Source: Tsuneonella aeria
GTDB taxonomy: Bacteria > Pseudomonadota > Alphaproteobacteria > Sphingomonadales > Sphingomonadaceae
DNA: 64,000 nucleotides
Assembly (NCBI RefSeq): GCF_009827495.1
Contig: NZ_WTZA01000001.1
Coordinates: forward strand, 1,810,001-1,874,000
Direction of reading: 5' to 3'
Under the pieces are notes generated by a model. The model was not told the origin of the DNA. It saw only the letters and a program-made list of their open reading frames with translations, and did no database searches. Every line of letters starts with the position of its first letter. The stretch's first letter is position 1. Positions 43,662 through 53,844 of the stretch are shown piece by piece. The position numbers were made by a program, and so were the translations under genes.

Positions 43662-44464
43662 CCATCCGCACCCTGATCGTCGATGACGAGAAGCTGGCCA
43701 TTCAGGGCCTCCAGCTTCGCCTCCAGAAATTCGATGATGTCGAGATTATCGGCACGTGCGCTAACGGCCGCGAGGCGATCCGCGCGATCAAGACCGAAAA
43801 GCCCGATCTCGTGTTCCTCGACATCCAGATGCCCGGGTTCGACGGGTTCAGCGTGGTCAAGGGCGTGATGGAGATCGAACCGCCGCTGTTCGTGTTCGTC
43901 ACCGCTTTCGAGGAACACGCCATCCGCGCGTTCGAGGCCAACGCGGTCAATTACCTGATGAAGCCGGTGGACGAAGACAAGCTCGCCGACACGGTCGAAC
44001 GGGTTCGCCAGCGCCTTGCCGAGAAGCGCGGGGCGGACGAAGCCGAAAAGCTCAAGACCGTGCTCAGCGAAGTCGCGCCCGACGCCGCCGAGGAGTTCGC
44101 GACCGCGGAAGAGGCGCCCTCCGACAGCGCGGATCGCTACGAGAAGCTGATCAACATCAAGGATCGTGGCCAGATCTTCCGGGTGGAAATCGATTCTATC
44201 GAACATATCGAGGCGGCCGGTGATTACATGTGCATCTACACCGGCGATAACAGCCTGATTTTGCGCGAAACGATGAAGGATCTGGAACGGCGGCTGGACC
44301 CGCGCACGTTCCAGCGGGTGCACCGGTCCACCATCGTCAACCTCAACCAGGTGCGCCAGGTGAAGCCACACACCAACGGCGAATGCTTCCTCGTGCTCGA
44401 TTCGGGCGCGGAAGTTAAGGTGAGCCGTTCGTACAGGGACGTCGTGGCGCGGTTCGTCCACTGA
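43658..44464 (+). CDS. LytTR-type response regulator
   Basis: The 268-residue regulator has an N-terminal receiver domain with acidic DDEKL, phospho-Asp in VFLDIQMPGFDG and Lys in LMKPVDEDK. A C-terminal LytTR DNA-binding domain (FRVEIDSIEHIEAAGDYMCI, FQRVHRSTIVNLNQVRQV, EVKVSRSYRDVV) follows. It starts at an ATGA overlap with its kinase. Target genes cannot be told from this window. Confidence 0.95.
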   Translation: MTIRTLIVDDEKLAIQGLQLRLQKFDDVEIIGTCANGREAIRAIKTEKPDLVFLDIQMPGFDGFSVVKGVMEIEPPLFVFVTAFEEHAIRAFEANAVNYLMKPVDEDKLADTVERVRQRLAEKRGADEAEKLKTVLSEVAPDAAEEFATAEEAPSDSADRYEKLINIKDRGQIFRVEIDSIEHIEAAGDYMCIYTGDNSLILRETMKDLERRLDPRTFQRVHRSTIVNLNQVRQVKPHTNGECFLVLDSGAEVKVSRSYRDVVARFVH

Positions 44465-44550
44465 ACCCGATCGACCAGCACGGCGGCGGCAAATCGCGCG
44501 CGCGCCGGCCTGTCTCGACTTACGGCACCGCGCCCGGCTAGAGACTGGCC

Positions 44551-45411
44551 ATGGAATTCGACCTTCCCGGCTTCGACCTTGTCCGTTTCGTCCGCGACAC
44601 GCTGGCGGAAGATCTCGGTGAAGGGCTTCCAGGCGGCGGGCGCGACGTCACCAGCGAGAGCGTGATCCCCGCCGATGCGCGCTTTTCCGGCGTGATGGAC
44701 AGCCGCGATGCGATCGTGGTCGCCGGGCTGCCCCTGGCCGCGGCGTTCTTCCGTGCGCTCGATCCAGGAATCGCGATCGAGGTTCTGGTCGATGACGGCG
44801 CCGAAGTCGCCGCGGGCACCGATATCATGCGCCTTGCCGGCAATGCGCGCGCGATGCTCACCGCCGAACGCAGCGCACTCAACATCGTGCAGCATCTGTC
44901 GGGGGTGGCGACGCTGACCCGCGAATATGTGCGGGCGATGGACAACCCGGACTGCACGCTGCTCGATACCCGCAAGACCATCCCGGGGCTGCGTCACCTT
45001 GAAAAATACGCCGTCCGCATGGGCGGCGCGGCCAATCACCGCATGGGCCTGTGGGACGCGGCGATGATCAAGGACAACCACGTGCTGGTCGCCGGCAGCG
45101 TCGGGGAAGCGGTGCGCCGCGCCGTGGAGGCAGGCGTGCGCGAGATCATCTGCGAGGTGGACCGGATCGACCAGATCGAACCCGCGCTGGAAGCGGGCGC
45201 GACCCGGCTGCTGCTCGACAACATGGAACCCGGCACCCTGCGCGAGGCAGTGGGAATCGTCGCGAACCGCGTCCCGACAGAGGCGAGCGGCGGAATCAAC
45301 CTCGACACCATCCGGGCCAAGGCCGCGACGGGCGTGAACTTCCTGTCCGTCGGCCGCCTGACCCAGAGCGCGCCCGCCGCGGACATCGGGCTCGATTTCA
45401 AGCCGCTTTGA
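44551..45411 (+). CDS. nadC: Nicotinate-nucleotide pyrophosphorylase (carboxylating)
   Basis: NadC converts quinolinate and PRPP into nicotinate mononucleotide, CO2 and pyrophosphate in de novo NAD synthesis. The 286-residue enzyme has NIVQHLSGVATLTREYV, DTRKTIPGLRHLEKYAVRMGGA, HRMGLWDAAMIKDNH and EASGGINLDTI, all typical. Length is normal. nadA and nadB are not in the window. Confidence 0.96.
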   Translation: MEFDLPGFDLVRFVRDTLAEDLGEGLPGGGRDVTSESVIPADARFSGVMDSRDAIVVAGLPLAAAFFRALDPGIAIEVLVDDGAEVAAGTDIMRLAGNARAMLTAERSALNIVQHLSGVATLTREYVRAMDNPDCTLLDTRKTIPGLRHLEKYAVRMGGAANHRMGLWDAAMIKDNHVLVAGSVGEAVRRAVEAGVREIICEVDRIDQIEPALEAGATRLLLDNMEPGTLREAVGIVANRVPTEASGGINLDTIRAKAATGVNFLSVGRLTQSAPAADIGLDFKPL

Positions 45412-45428
45412 GGCTGGGGAGGGCGGAG

Positions 45429-46136
45429 ATGATGCGGTTCGTCGGCCTCCGACTCTTGCTGGCTGCCGCGATCGCGGCTCTCCCGGTTCCGGCGCTTGCC
45501 CAGGCGTACCAGTGCCGGGTTCCCGCGCGGGTCACCGTTCCCACTGTCCGCCCGGATGGGCCGGTGCGCAAGGTGCCCATCACCGGCTTCACCCTGGCGC
45601 TGAGCTGGAGCCCGGAATTCTGCAAGCTGCGCGGGCGCCAGGGCGATATGCAATGCGATGGCAGGAACGGGCATTTCGGCCTTATCGTACACGGCCTCTG
45701 GCCCGAAGGACGCGGCACCTGGCCCCAGTGGTGCCCCACGCCGCGCCGTCTTAGCCCCGCGGAAGCGCGACGGAACCTGTGCATGATGCCCTCGACGCGC
45801 CTCCAGGCCAACGAATGGGCCAAGCACGGTGCCTGCATGGTCCCCGCACCGGAAAGCTACTTCAGGATCACCCGCATCCTTTTCGAAGGCTTGCGGCTGC
45901 CGGACCTCGATCGCCTGTCGAAGGAACCGGACCTCACCGCAGGGATGCTGCGCAATCGGTTCGCTGCCGCCAACCCCGGATGGCCCGCGGACGCAGTGGG
46001 CATTCGCCTGAACGCGCGCGGCTGGCTGCAGGAGCTGCGGCTCTGCTACGATCGGCGCTACATGCCCGCGCGCTGCGACCGTCGCCGCCTGGGGCCCGCG
46101 GACGGCACGCAGGTGAGGATCTGGCGCGGCCTCTAG
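45429..46136 (+). CDS. Periplasmic ribonuclease T2
   Basis: The 235-residue protein has a signal peptide (LRLLLAAAIAALPVPALAQ) and both RNase T2 active-site boxes: FGLIVHGLWPEGRG and ANEWAKHGACMV, with catalytic His residues and Glu. Cysteines fit the conserved disulfides. T2 enzymes cut RNA through 2',3'-cyclic phosphates in the periplasm or outside. It lies 17 bp after nadC on the same strand, and its end overlaps tadA convergently. Confidence 0.92.
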   Translation: MMRFVGLRLLLAAAIAALPVPALAQAYQCRVPARVTVPTVRPDGPVRKVPITGFTLALSWSPEFCKLRGRQGDMQCDGRNGHFGLIVHGLWPEGRGTWPQWCPTPRRLSPAEARRNLCMMPSTRLQANEWAKHGACMVPAPESYFRITRILFEGLRLPDLDRLSKEPDLTAGMLRNRFAAANPGWPADAVGIRLNARGWLQELRLCYDRRYMPARCDRRRLGPADGTQVRIWRGL

Positions 46137-46588
46137 CGCCTTTCCCGGAAGAACGATCGAAGCAGTTCCGCCGCTTCCCCTTCGCCGATGCCCGCGACCA
46201 CATCGGGCCGGTGCAGGCATTGCGGGTGTTCGAAGACCCGCGCACCATGCGCCACCGCGCCCCCTTTCGGATCGGACGCAGCGTAGATGACGCGGGCGAT
46301 GCGCGCGTGGGCGATGGCACCGGCACACATCGCGCAGGGTTCCAGCGTGACGTAGAGCTCGCAGCCCGTCAGCCGCTCTGTCTGCAGGCTGACGGCGGCG
46401 TCGCGAATGGCGCAGATTTCAGCGTGAGCGGTTGGATCGTGCGTTTCGCGCGGGGCATTGCGCCCGTCGCCCACGATCACGCCGTCCCTGACCACCACCG
46501 CGCCGACCGGCACTTCACCGGCCTCGCCCGCTTCGCGCGCAAGCGCCAGCGCACGGCGCATGGGTTCGGGCAGGGGCCAGCGGCTCAT
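46133..46588 (-). CDS. tadA: tRNA-specific adenosine deaminase
   Basis: TadA deaminates A34 to inosine in tRNA-Arg(ACG). The 151-residue protein has the zinc deaminase signatures TAHAEICAIRDAA (with catalytic Glu) and LEPCAMCAGAIAHARI. ATG 46588 gives the normal N-terminus (PMRRALALAREAGEAGEVPVGA). It is divergent from rpmB. Confidence 0.95.
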   Translation of the reverse strand: MSRWPLPEPMRRALALAREAGEAGEVPVGAVVVRDGVIVGDGRNAPRETHDPTAHAEICAIRDAAVSLQTERLTGCELYVTLEPCAMCAGAIAHARIARVIYAASDPKGGAVAHGARVFEHPQCLHRPDVVAGIGEGEAAELLRSFFRERR

Positions 46589-46713
46589 GCCTGGCGCGGT
46601 AGCCCCGGCGGCAGGGCGGGGCAACCGACTGCCGGCTTGACGATTCGCGCACCCCTCGCTAAGCGCGCGCCTTTCCCGGCACCGCCGAAACCATTTTTGC
46701 GAAGAGATCACCC

Positions 46714-47001
46714 ATGTCGCGCATCTGCGAACTGACTGGCAAGGGCCGCCAGGTCGGCCACAACGTGAGCCACGCCAACAACAAGACCAAGAAGGTGTTC
46801 CTGCCCAACCTGCAGAAGGTGACCCTGATGAGCGAGAAGCTGGAGCGCAGCTTCAAGTTCCGGGTCAGCACCCACGGCCTGCGTTCGGTGGAACACAATG
46901 GCGGTCTCGATGCCTGGCTGCTCAAGACCAGCGACGACAAGCTTTCCAGCAGCGCGCTGAAGGTGAAGCGCGAACTGCGCAAGGCTGCTCAGGCCGCCTG
47001 A
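46714..47001 (+). CDS. rpmB: 50S ribosomal protein L28
   Basis: The 95-residue protein matches L28 of alphaproteobacteria throughout: [34 protein letters not shown], and [20 protein letters not shown]. The alphaproteobacterial C-terminal extension is present. It is monocistronic, and its ribosome site is GAAGAGA. Confidence 0.98.
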   Translation: MSRICELTGKGRQVGHNVSHANNKTKKVFLPNLQKVTLMSEKLERSFKFRVSTHGLRSVEHNGGLDAWLLKTSDDKLSSSALKVKRELRKAAQAA

Positions 47002-47079
47002 TTCACCGCACAAAGCGGCAAGAAAAAGGCGCGCGGAACTTCGGTTTCGCGTGCCTCTTGCCGTTCATGACACCGCGCC

Positions 47080-47973
47080 TCAGCGCGGCGGGAGAAACAG
47101 CAGCGGATCGAGCCGCGCGCCCTGCCACATCAGCGACCAGTGGAGATGCGGCCCCGTCGCGCGGCCGCTGCTGCCGACGTAACCGAGCAACTGCCCCTGC
47201 GCGACACGGTCGCCTTCGCGGACGGCGAGGCGCTGCGAATGCAGGAACGCGCTGTTGAGACCGGCGCCGTGATCCACGATCAGCAGGTTGCCTTCCAGCG
47301 AGAAGGGCCTGTCCGTCGCCAGCACCACGACCCCGTCCGCCGGGGCGACATACGGCGCGCCGGCACCGGGCGCGAGGTCGAGGCCCGAGTGATACGACCC
47401 CGGTTCCCCGCGATAGATGCGCTGCGATCCGAAGCGGCCTGAAATGCGGCCCGCCGACGGCCAGATAAAGGACTGCCGCCAGCCTTCCACGGCGTTGCTC
47501 CTGGCCCGCGCGGCGGCAATCTGAGCAAGTTCCGGGCGGCGGCGCTCGAGGAAGGCGGCGCTCGACCCACCGGGCGTGCGCGCCACGTCGACCCGTTCGA
47601 TCTGCCATTCCCGCGGGGCAACGGGGATCGGCCTGCGGACAACTTGCCCATCGCGGAGAGTCGCGGTCAACATCGCGGAAGGCCCGGCATCGCGGTCGAA
47701 CGCGGCGAAGAATCGCCCCTCACCATCGATAGTGAGCACGTCGTCGCCCAGTCGCGCGGTGCGGGTGCCCGCCGGCACCTGTCCGCGAATCCAGCCGCCC
47801 TGGATCGCTTGCCCGTCGAACACGAATGTCGCCGGCCCTACCGGCTGGGGAAGCGCAACAGTGGGCGGTGGCGGGGGCGCAGGCATGGCGGCGATGTCCG
47901 GCGTGGACGCGGAAGGCGCAATGCAGGCGGTCAGCAAGGCCAGCGCGGAGAGCGGTGCGATGCGGCGGATCAC
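47080..47973 (-). CDS. M23 family peptidoglycan peptidase, lipoprotein
   Basis: The 297-residue protein has a lipobox (LSALALLTAC), an Ala/Pro-rich linker, a beta domain and a C-terminal LytM domain with zinc ligands in YHSGLDLAPGAGAPYVAPAD and GPHLHWSLMW. It should cut peptidoglycan cross-links or activate amidases. GTG 47973 overlaps the DUF2093 stop as GTGA and is preferred because it places the lipobox correctly. An upstream extension would add a non-signal lead. Confidence 0.9.
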   Translation of the reverse strand: MIRRIAPLSALALLTACIAPSASTPDIAAMPAPPPPPTVALPQPVGPATFVFDGQAIQGGWIRGQVPAGTRTARLGDDVLTIDGEGRFFAAFDRDAGPSAMLTATLRDGQVVRRPIPVAPREWQIERVDVARTPGGSSAAFLERRRPELAQIAAARARSNAVEGWRQSFIWPSAGRISGRFGSQRIYRGEPGSYHSGLDLAPGAGAPYVAPADGVVVLATDRPFSLEGNLLIVDHGAGLNSAFLHSQRLAVREGDRVAQGQLLGYVGSSGRATGPHLHWSLMWQGARLDPLLFLPPR

Positions 47974-48170
47974 CGGTCCAGCAGGCGACGCGTCGCGATG
48001 TCGGACGAGGCGTAGGCCTCCTGCAGCGGAACGCTCCAATAGCGCAGCTCCTCGAGCGGGATCAGCGCCCCGCTTACCGCGCACACGACGTGATTGCCGG
48101 GGCGCATCACGCGAAAACCGTTGGGGCCGTAGATCAACTGGGCGGTCTGGTCGCCGGATTTCATCAACAT
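47970..48170 (-). CDS. DUF2093 domain protein
   Basis: The 66-residue protein matches DUF2093, a small alphaproteobacterial family: LIYGPNGFRVMRPGNHVVCAV, SGALIPLEELRYWSVPLQEAY. Function unknown. It lies between xseA and the M23 peptidase on one strand and is coupled to the latter. Confidence 0.9.
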   Translation of the reverse strand: MLMKSGDQTAQLIYGPNGFRVMRPGNHVVCAVSGALIPLEELRYWSVPLQEAYASSDIATRRLLDR

Positions 48171-48194
48171 GGCATACGCCCTACCACCTTGCGC

Positions 48195-49664
48195 CTATCC
48201 GAACAAATCGTCCTGCGCGGCGGGCAAAGCCGCGCGCTTTGCCGGAGTGCGCGGGCGCAGCTGTCCGGGCACGGCGTCGGCGGCAAGGACCGGCAGCGTG
48301 CCGTCAGCGAATTGCAGGGTGAGCCGCCCGACCGCCGCAGCCTCGCCTCGCGTACGGACCAGCCGGCCGTCGTCCCGAGTCACAAGCGCGAAGCCGCGCC
48401 GCAGCGGCGCGCGCGGGTCGAGCGAGGCGAGCAAGCGGTCCGCCGCCGACAGCGTGGTCCGATCGCGCTGGAGGCGATTGACGAGGAGCGCCGGGGCAAG
48501 CCGCGTTTCGCCTAGGCGGCGCGCGGCGTCGCGCAGCCCGCGTTCGAGCACGGCGGGATGCAGCCGCAGCCGGGCGAGCGATTCGCGCCCTGCCATCGCC
48601 CGGTCGCGCAAGGCACGGCGCAGGCGTTCGGAAAGGTCATCCAGCACCTGCGCCTGCGGGGCAAGCAGCGCCTCCGGCCGCGGCAGGCGCCTGGCGCGCG
48701 CTTCCAGCCGCTCACGCCCCAGTTCGACCGGGCGGAGCGCGCAGCGCCGCTTGCGCAGCGCGAAATCACCCAGCGTTGCGGCCAGGTCGCGCAGGACGGG
48801 CACGGCCATTTCGGCAGCGGCGGTGGGCGTCGGCGCGCGCCGGTCCGCCGCGTGGTCCGCCAGCGTTGTGTCCGTCTCGTGCCCCACTGCGCTGATCGTG
48901 GGGATCACGCATTCGGCGATCGCGCGAACCACGACTTCCTCGTTGAAGCTCCACAAATCCTCGATCGAACCGCCCCCGCGCGCCACGATCACGAGGTCGG
49001 GACGGAGCGGATTATCCTCTGCCATGGCCGAAAACCCGCGCACCGCGCCTGCGACCTGCTCCGCCGCGCCCTGCCCCTGGACCAGCACCGGCCAGACGAC
49101 GACACGGCTGGGAAAGCGGTCGGCCAGCCGGTGGAGGATATCGCGGATCACAGCCCCGGTCGGACTGGTGACCACGCCGATGGTGCGCGGGATATAAGGG
49201 AGCGGCCGTTTGCGCTCCGGCGCGAAGAGACCTTCGGCGGCGAGACGCTGGCGGGTCTTTTCGAACAGGGCAAGCAGCGCGCCTTCCCCGGCAAGCTCCA
49301 GCCTGTCGATCACCACCTGATACTTCGATCGGCCCGGATATGTCGTCAGCTTGCCGCTGGCGACGACTTCCAGGCCATCTTCCGGGCGGAAGGCGAGCGC
49401 AGCCGCCGGGCCACGCCACATGACCCCGTCGATCACCGCGCTTTCGTCTTTCAGGCAGCAGTAGAGATGGCCCGATGCGGCGCGCTTCACGCCCGAAAGC
49501 TCGCCCCGAAGGCGCACGAAGCCGAACCGGTCCTCGACCGTGCGCTTCAGCATGCCGGCAAGTTCGCTCACCGTCAGCGGCTCGGCGTTGTCGCCAAAGT
49601 TGTTCGGGGCCCGGCCCTTCGCTACCAGCCCATCTGACACATCGAACGGATCGGAAGCAGGCAT
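48195..49664 (-). CDS. xseA: Exodeoxyribonuclease VII large subunit
   Basis: XseA forms the large subunit of exonuclease VII, which degrades single-stranded DNA. The 489-residue protein has an N-terminal OB-fold ([38 protein letters not shown]), the central nuclease core ([65 protein letters not shown]) and the C-terminal part. ATG 49664 (MPASDPF) is chosen; another ATG lies two codons earlier. Either start overlaps the divergent purD start. Confidence 0.95.
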   Translation of the reverse strand: MPASDPFDVSDGLVAKGRAPNNFGDNAEPLTVSELAGMLKRTVEDRFGFVRLRGELSGVKRAASGHLYCCLKDESAVIDGVMWRGPAAALAFRPEDGLEVVASGKLTTYPGRSKYQVVIDRLELAGEGALLALFEKTRQRLAAEGLFAPERKRPLPYIPRTIGVVTSPTGAVIRDILHRLADRFPSRVVVWPVLVQGQGAAEQVAGAVRGFSAMAEDNPLRPDLVIVARGGGSIEDLWSFNEEVVVRAIAECVIPTISAVGHETDTTLADHAADRRAPTPTAAAEMAVPVLRDLAATLGDFALRKRRCALRPVELGRERLEARARRLPRPEALLAPQAQVLDDLSERLRRALRDRAMAGRESLARLRLHPAVLERGLRDAARRLGETRLAPALLVNRLQRDRTTLSAADRLLASLDPRAPLRRGFALVTRDDGRLVRTRGEAAAVGRLTLQFADGTLPVLAADAVPGQLRPRTPAKRAALPAAQDDLFG

Positions 49665-50949
49665 GAACATCCTCTTGCTGGGCGGCGGCGGACGCGAACA
49701 TGCGCTCGCGTGGAAGCTGGCGCAATCCCGCCTGCTGGCTGGTGCCGGAGATAGGCTCTATGCAGCCCCGGGCAACCCGGGGATCGCGGACCATGCCGAA
49801 CTGGTCCCGCTCGATCCCGCCGACCACGCCGCGGTGTCCGCCTTTTGCGAAGAACGGCGCATCGGCCTGGTGGTGATCGGCCCCGAAGCGCCGCTGGTCG
49901 ATGGCCTTGCCGACACGCTGCGCGCCGCCGGGGTTGCGGTGTTCGGCCCCTCGGCCTCCGCCGCCCGGCTGGAAGGCAGCAAGGGCTTCACCAAGGACCT
50001 GTGCGCACGCGCCGGCATTCCGACGGCCGGATACGTCCGCACCGCCTCGCTGGCCGAAGCGATGGCGGCGCTGGATCGCTTCGTGGCGCCTTATGTCCTC
50101 AAGGCCGATGGCCTCGCCGCCGGCAAGGGCGTGATCATCGCCGATGATCGCGCGGACGCGGAGGCCGCACTCGCCGACATGTTCGCGGCCGAGGGCGCAC
50201 AGGTCGTCATCGAGGAATTTCTGGAAGGGGAGGAGGCCAGCTTCTTCGCCCTGACCGATGGGGCCAGTGTCCTCGCCTTCGGCAGCGCGCAGGATCACAA
50301 GCGGGTTGGAGACGGAGATACCGGGCCCAACACCGGGGGCATGGGCGCCTACAGCCCCGCCCGCGTGCTCACTCCGCTGCTGGAAGGCGAGGTGATCGAG
50401 CGGATCATTGCCCCGACGGTCCGGGCGATGGCCGACGCCGGCGCCTCATACTGCGGAGTCCTGTTCGCCGGGCTGATGCTGACGCGCGAGGGGCCCATGC
50501 TCATCGAATACAACTGCCGGTTCGGCGACCCGGAATGCCAGGTGCTGATGATGCGGCTGGAGGACGATCTTGGGGAGCTGCTGCTTGCCTGCGCCGAAAA
50601 CCGCCTGGCGACCGCGCCGGCGGTGCGCATGCATCCAGGCACTGCGCTTACGGTGGTGATGGCGGCGGACGGCTATCCCGGCACGCCGCACAAGGGCGGC
50701 CCGATCGACCTGTCCTCGGTTGCGGGGGAGGGGGTCAAGGTGTTCCACGCGGGCACCGCCACGGGTGATGGCGGTCTCGTCGCCAGCGGCGGCCGCGTGC
50801 TCAACGTCACCGCCACGGGCACCAGCGTGACCGAGGCAAAGGATCGCGCCTACGCCGCGGTCGATGCGGTGGACGCGCCCACCTTGTTCTACCGCCGTGA
50901 CATCGGTTGGCGCGAAGTGGCGCGGGAGGCGCCGGGCACCGCAGCGTGA
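49663..50949 (+). CDS. purD: Phosphoribosylamine-glycine ligase
   Basis: PurD joins phosphoribosylamine and glycine with ATP in purine synthesis. The 428-residue enzyme has [20 protein letters not shown], the ATP-grasp segments [45 protein letters not shown], and [20 protein letters not shown]. Length is normal. Its stop overlaps a lipoprotein start (GTGA at 50946). Confidence 0.97.
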   Translation: MNILLLGGGGREHALAWKLAQSRLLAGAGDRLYAAPGNPGIADHAELVPLDPADHAAVSAFCEERRIGLVVIGPEAPLVDGLADTLRAAGVAVFGPSASAARLEGSKGFTKDLCARAGIPTAGYVRTASLAEAMAALDRFVAPYVLKADGLAAGKGVIIADDRADAEAALADMFAAEGAQVVIEEFLEGEEASFFALTDGASVLAFGSAQDHKRVGDGDTGPNTGGMGAYSPARVLTPLLEGEVIERIIAPTVRAMADAGASYCGVLFAGLMLTREGPMLIEYNCRFGDPECQVLMMRLEDDLGELLLACAENRLATAPAVRMHPGTALTVVMAADGYPGTPHKGGPIDLSSVAGEGVKVFHAGTATGDGGLVASGGRVLNVTATGTSVTEAKDRAYAAVDAVDAPTLFYRRDIGWREVAREAPGTAA

Positions 50950-51671
50950 AGCGTGCGCTGCTCCTGGTCGCGCTGCTGGCGAGTGCCTGTCAGGGCGAGC
51001 GCGGCGCCGGGGTCTACCGTGAAACGCCAGAGGCGCGGCAGGCGCGGCAGGATGCAGCGTTCCTTGCCGGAGAGCGCGTGGGGGTGGGCGCCATCAAGGG
51101 GCGCCTTGCCGATATCGGCATCGGGCCGGACCGATACCGCTTGGTCACGGACCCCGACCATGGCGTGGAACTGGTCGAACTTGCCGGTCCGCCCGACGGG
51201 CTGAGCAAGAGCCAGCGTGAAGCCTTGGGCCGCCTTGTCGTCGACAGCAACTTTCGCCTGACTTTCGCCGACGCCGCTACCGAGCGAGCCGTCGATCCTG
51301 GCGAAGAGATGTATCGCCGCGACGTCATCACCGCCATTGCGGAGCTTGATCGGCACGGCGATTGGGACCGCGTTCCGCGCATGACCCCGGGTGAATCGCT
51401 GACCCTGCTGGCGCGCCGGATCGAGGCATGGTGCGACTTCGAACGCGGCGATGCGCTGAACGTGATCGACGAAAGATGGCTCGAATACAGCCACGCACCA
51501 GTGGACGCAGCGGTTACGGAGCCTGTCCCCGCGGATGCCGCCGCCCGATTCGATTGCCTGCGCCGCGTGGTCTATGCCACGCAATTGCGGCGCCATTTCA
51601 TCGGGTATCGCGGCGAGCAACCCCCGCCCGTCTATTCTTTCAGCCCAGCTTCTCGGCCATCAGCGCCTTGA
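50946..51671 (+). CDS. Hypothetical lipoprotein (241 residues)
   Basis: GTG 50946 gives a signal peptide with lipobox ([11 protein letters not shown]). The mature protein ([64 protein letters not shown]) is not recognised. It is coupled to purD and overlaps the convergent adenosine kinase gene by 32 bp. Confidence 0.75.
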   Translation: MKRALLLVALLASACQGERGAGVYRETPEARQARQDAAFLAGERVGVGAIKGRLADIGIGPDRYRLVTDPDHGVELVELAGPPDGLSKSQREALGRLVVDSNFRLTFADAATERAVDPGEEMYRRDVITAIAELDRHGDWDRVPRMTPGESLTLLARRIEAWCDFERGDALNVIDERWLEYSHAPVDAAVTEPVPADAAARFDCLRRVVYATQLRRHFIGYRGEQPPPVYSFSPASRPSAP

Positions 51672-52644
51672 GATCGGCTTCCGGCCGCGCGCCGTAGTGG
51701 CTGATGATCTCCGCCGCGCAGATCGCGCCCCGGCGAAGGCAGCGCTCCAGCGGCTCGCCGTTGACGTGGCCGTATAGGAAGCCCGCAGCGAACAGGTCGC
51801 CCGCGCCGGTCGTGTCGACCACCGTGGTTGGCTCCGCAGCGGTTTTGGCACGCTCCCCGCGCCGAACCGCGACGGCGCCGTCGGCGCTGCACGTTACGAC
51901 GAGCGTCGGGACCTTGCCAGCCAGCGCGGCGATGCCCGCCTCCAGATCATTCTCGCCGGTAAGCGCCGCCAGCTCGGTGTGGTTGGCGAACAAGATATCG
52001 ATCAGGCCTTCGTCGACCATGGCTCGGAAATCGTCGCCGTGCCGGTCGATCACGAACACTTCGCTCAGGGTGAAGGCCACTTCCCGCCCGGCGGCGCGGG
52101 CCGCCTCGATCGCCCGCCGCATCGCGGCGCGCGGTTCTTCCGGATCCCACAGGTATCCTTCGAGATAGAGCACGCGCGCGGCGGCGATGGCCGTTTCGTC
52201 CAAGGCGGCGGCCGGGAGGAACTGGCTCGCACCCAGGAACGTGTTCATCGTGCGCTGGGCATCGGGCGTCACGAAGATCAGGCACTGCGCAGTAGGCGGT
52301 TCAGCGCCGCGCGCGGGGGTGTCGAAGTCGATCCCGCCGGCGCGAATGTCGTGCGCGAAAACCTGGCCGAACTGGTCGTCCGCGACTTGTCCGATGAAGG
52401 CGCATTGCGCGCCGAGCGCCGCCAGCCCGGCGAGCGTGTTCGCCGCCGAACCGCCGCTGATCTCGCGCGCGGGGCCCATCGCTTCGTAGAGCCGCTTCGC
52501 CCCGTCGGCATCGATCAGGGTCATCCCGCCCTTGTTGAGCGAGAGTTCGGCGATCTGGTCATCGGTGCACGGTGCCATCACGTCGACGATGGCATTGCCG
52601 ATGGCAATCACGTCGTACCGGGGCGAAGGTGCAGGTTGGGTCAC
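51640..52644 (-). CDS. Adenosine kinase (PfkB family)
   Basis: The 334-residue protein has PfkB signatures: YDVIAIGNAIVDVMAPC, SGGSAANTLAGLAALG, and the anion-hole/catalytic DTTGAGDLFAAGFLYG. Length, N-terminus and EREISGGSAAN-type region match bacterial adenosine kinases that salvage adenosine to AMP. GTG 52644 follows AAGGA. Specificity for adenosine rather than another sugar or nucleoside is inferred from family resemblance. Confidence 0.85.
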   Translation of the reverse strand: MTQPAPSPRYDVIAIGNAIVDVMAPCTDDQIAELSLNKGGMTLIDADGAKRLYEAMGPAREISGGSAANTLAGLAALGAQCAFIGQVADDQFGQVFAHDIRAGGIDFDTPARGAEPPTAQCLIFVTPDAQRTMNTFLGASQFLPAAALDETAIAAARVLYLEGYLWDPEEPRAAMRRAIEAARAAGREVAFTLSEVFVIDRHGDDFRAMVDEGLIDILFANHTELAALTGENDLEAGIAALAGKVPTLVVTCSADGAVAVRRGERAKTAAEPTTVVDTTGAGDLFAAGFLYGHVNGEPLERCLRRGAICAAEIISHYGARPEADLKALMAEKLG

Positions 52645-52747
52645 ACGTGTTTCCTTGCGAAGGGGATTGTCGCGGGCGCGCCTAGCGGCTGCGCGCCCGT
52701 GCGCCAAGCGCGTTGACGGCGCTGCTTGCCGCCCTAGACGTGGCGGG

Positions 52748-53428
52748 ATGACCGGAGTCCTGTCTGCCTTCACGCGCGCGCTGGGCCAGCTCGGCGACGG
52801 ACGCGTGCTCCGCGTGCTCGGCAAGAGCATGGCGGTGACGCTGCTGATCTTCCTTGTCCTTGGCGCCGCGCTTGCCGCCTTCGGCCCGCCGCTGGCGGCG
52901 CGGCTGACCGGGCTGGAGGGCGACGTGTTCTACGTCGTGGCCGGGCTCCTGGCGGTGCTTGCCGCGTGGCTGCTCTTCCGCATCGTCGCGCTGGTGGTCC
53001 TGCAATTCTTCGCCGACGAAGTCGTCCACGCGGTAGAGGGCCGGTATTACCCGGCCGCGGCCGCCGCCGCGCGCAAGGTGCCCTTTCGGGAGGAGGCCCG
53101 CAGTGCCTTCGCCGGCCTGATGCGCGTGTTGATCGTGAACCTCATCGCGCTGCCCATCGCCCTGCTGCTGCTGGTGACCGGAATCGGCACCGCGCTGCTG
53201 TTCTGGGCGGTCAACGCCTGGTTGCTCGGCCGCGAGCTGACCGACATGGTCTGGCTGCGGCACCGTGCCGATTCGTCGGCCGGGCTGCCGCTTGGCGGGT
53301 TGACACGCTTTGCCCTGGGCGGGATCGTTGCCGCGCTGTTGCTGGTGCCATTCGCAAACCTGCTGGCACCGGTCCTGGGCGCGGCGGCAGCGACGCACCT
53401 CGTCCACAATCGCAAGAGGCCCGCGTGA
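52748..53428 (+). CDS. EI24-domain membrane protein
   Basis: The 226-residue integral membrane protein has about four to five hydrophobic segments (VTLLIFLVLGAALAAFGPPL, VVAGLLAVLAAWLLFRIVAL, RVLIVNLIALPIALLLLVTG, ALGGIVAALLLVPFANLLAP). The order and the NAWLLGREL segment match EI24/CysZ-like proteins. In Escherichia coli CysZ is a sulfate transporter; here no cysteine genes are adjacent, so function is open. It is coupled to a small lipoprotein (GTGA at 53425). Confidence 0.8.
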   Translation: MTGVLSAFTRALGQLGDGRVLRVLGKSMAVTLLIFLVLGAALAAFGPPLAARLTGLEGDVFYVVAGLLAVLAAWLLFRIVALVVLQFFADEVVHAVEGRYYPAAAAAARKVPFREEARSAFAGLMRVLIVNLIALPIALLLLVTGIGTALLFWAVNAWLLGRELTDMVWLRHRADSSAGLPLGGLTRFALGGIVAALLLVPFANLLAPVLGAAAATHLVHNRKRPA

Positions 53429-53844
53429 AATATTTCCTTGCCCTTATCCCCGCCCTTGCGGTCGCGGCCTGCGGCCCGTCCGGCAAGCTCGCCTCCGCCC
53501 CGAACCCAGTCAGAGTTACGACAGTGCCCGCAACCAATCCCGCGGCGCCGCCCACCACCGGCTTTCGCGCCGCGCGGGTGATGAACCTGCCCGGGCTGGA
53601 AGGGGTGATCGGCGCGGACACGGCGGGCCTTCAGCGCCAGTTCGGCAAGCCGCGGCTGGACGTGTGGGAAGCCGACGCGCGCAAACTGCAGTTTTCTGGC
53701 GATGCCTGTGTGCTGGACATCTATCTCTATCCGCCGAGCCCCGGAGCGGCACCCAGGGCGACCTACGTCGATTCGAGACGGGCGAGCGACGGGCAGGATG
53801 TCGACCGCGCGGCCTGCGTCAGAGCCTTGCGGAAAGCCGACTAA
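53425..53844 (+). CDS. Small hypothetical lipoprotein (139 residues)
   Basis: GTG 53425 overlaps the EI24 gene stop. A lipobox (IPALAVAAC) is followed by a Pro/Ala-rich linker and a beta-rich domain (LEGVIGADTAGLQRQFGKPRLDVWE, LDIYLYPPSPGAAP) resembling small SmpA/OmlA-like lipoproteins. Family assignment is tentative. Confidence 0.72.
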   Translation: MKYFLALIPALAVAACGPSGKLASAPNPVRVTTVPATNPAAPPTTGFRAARVMNLPGLEGVIGADTAGLQRQFGKPRLDVWEADARKLQFSGDACVLDIYLYPPSPGAAPRATYVDSRRASDGQDVDRAACVRALRKAD

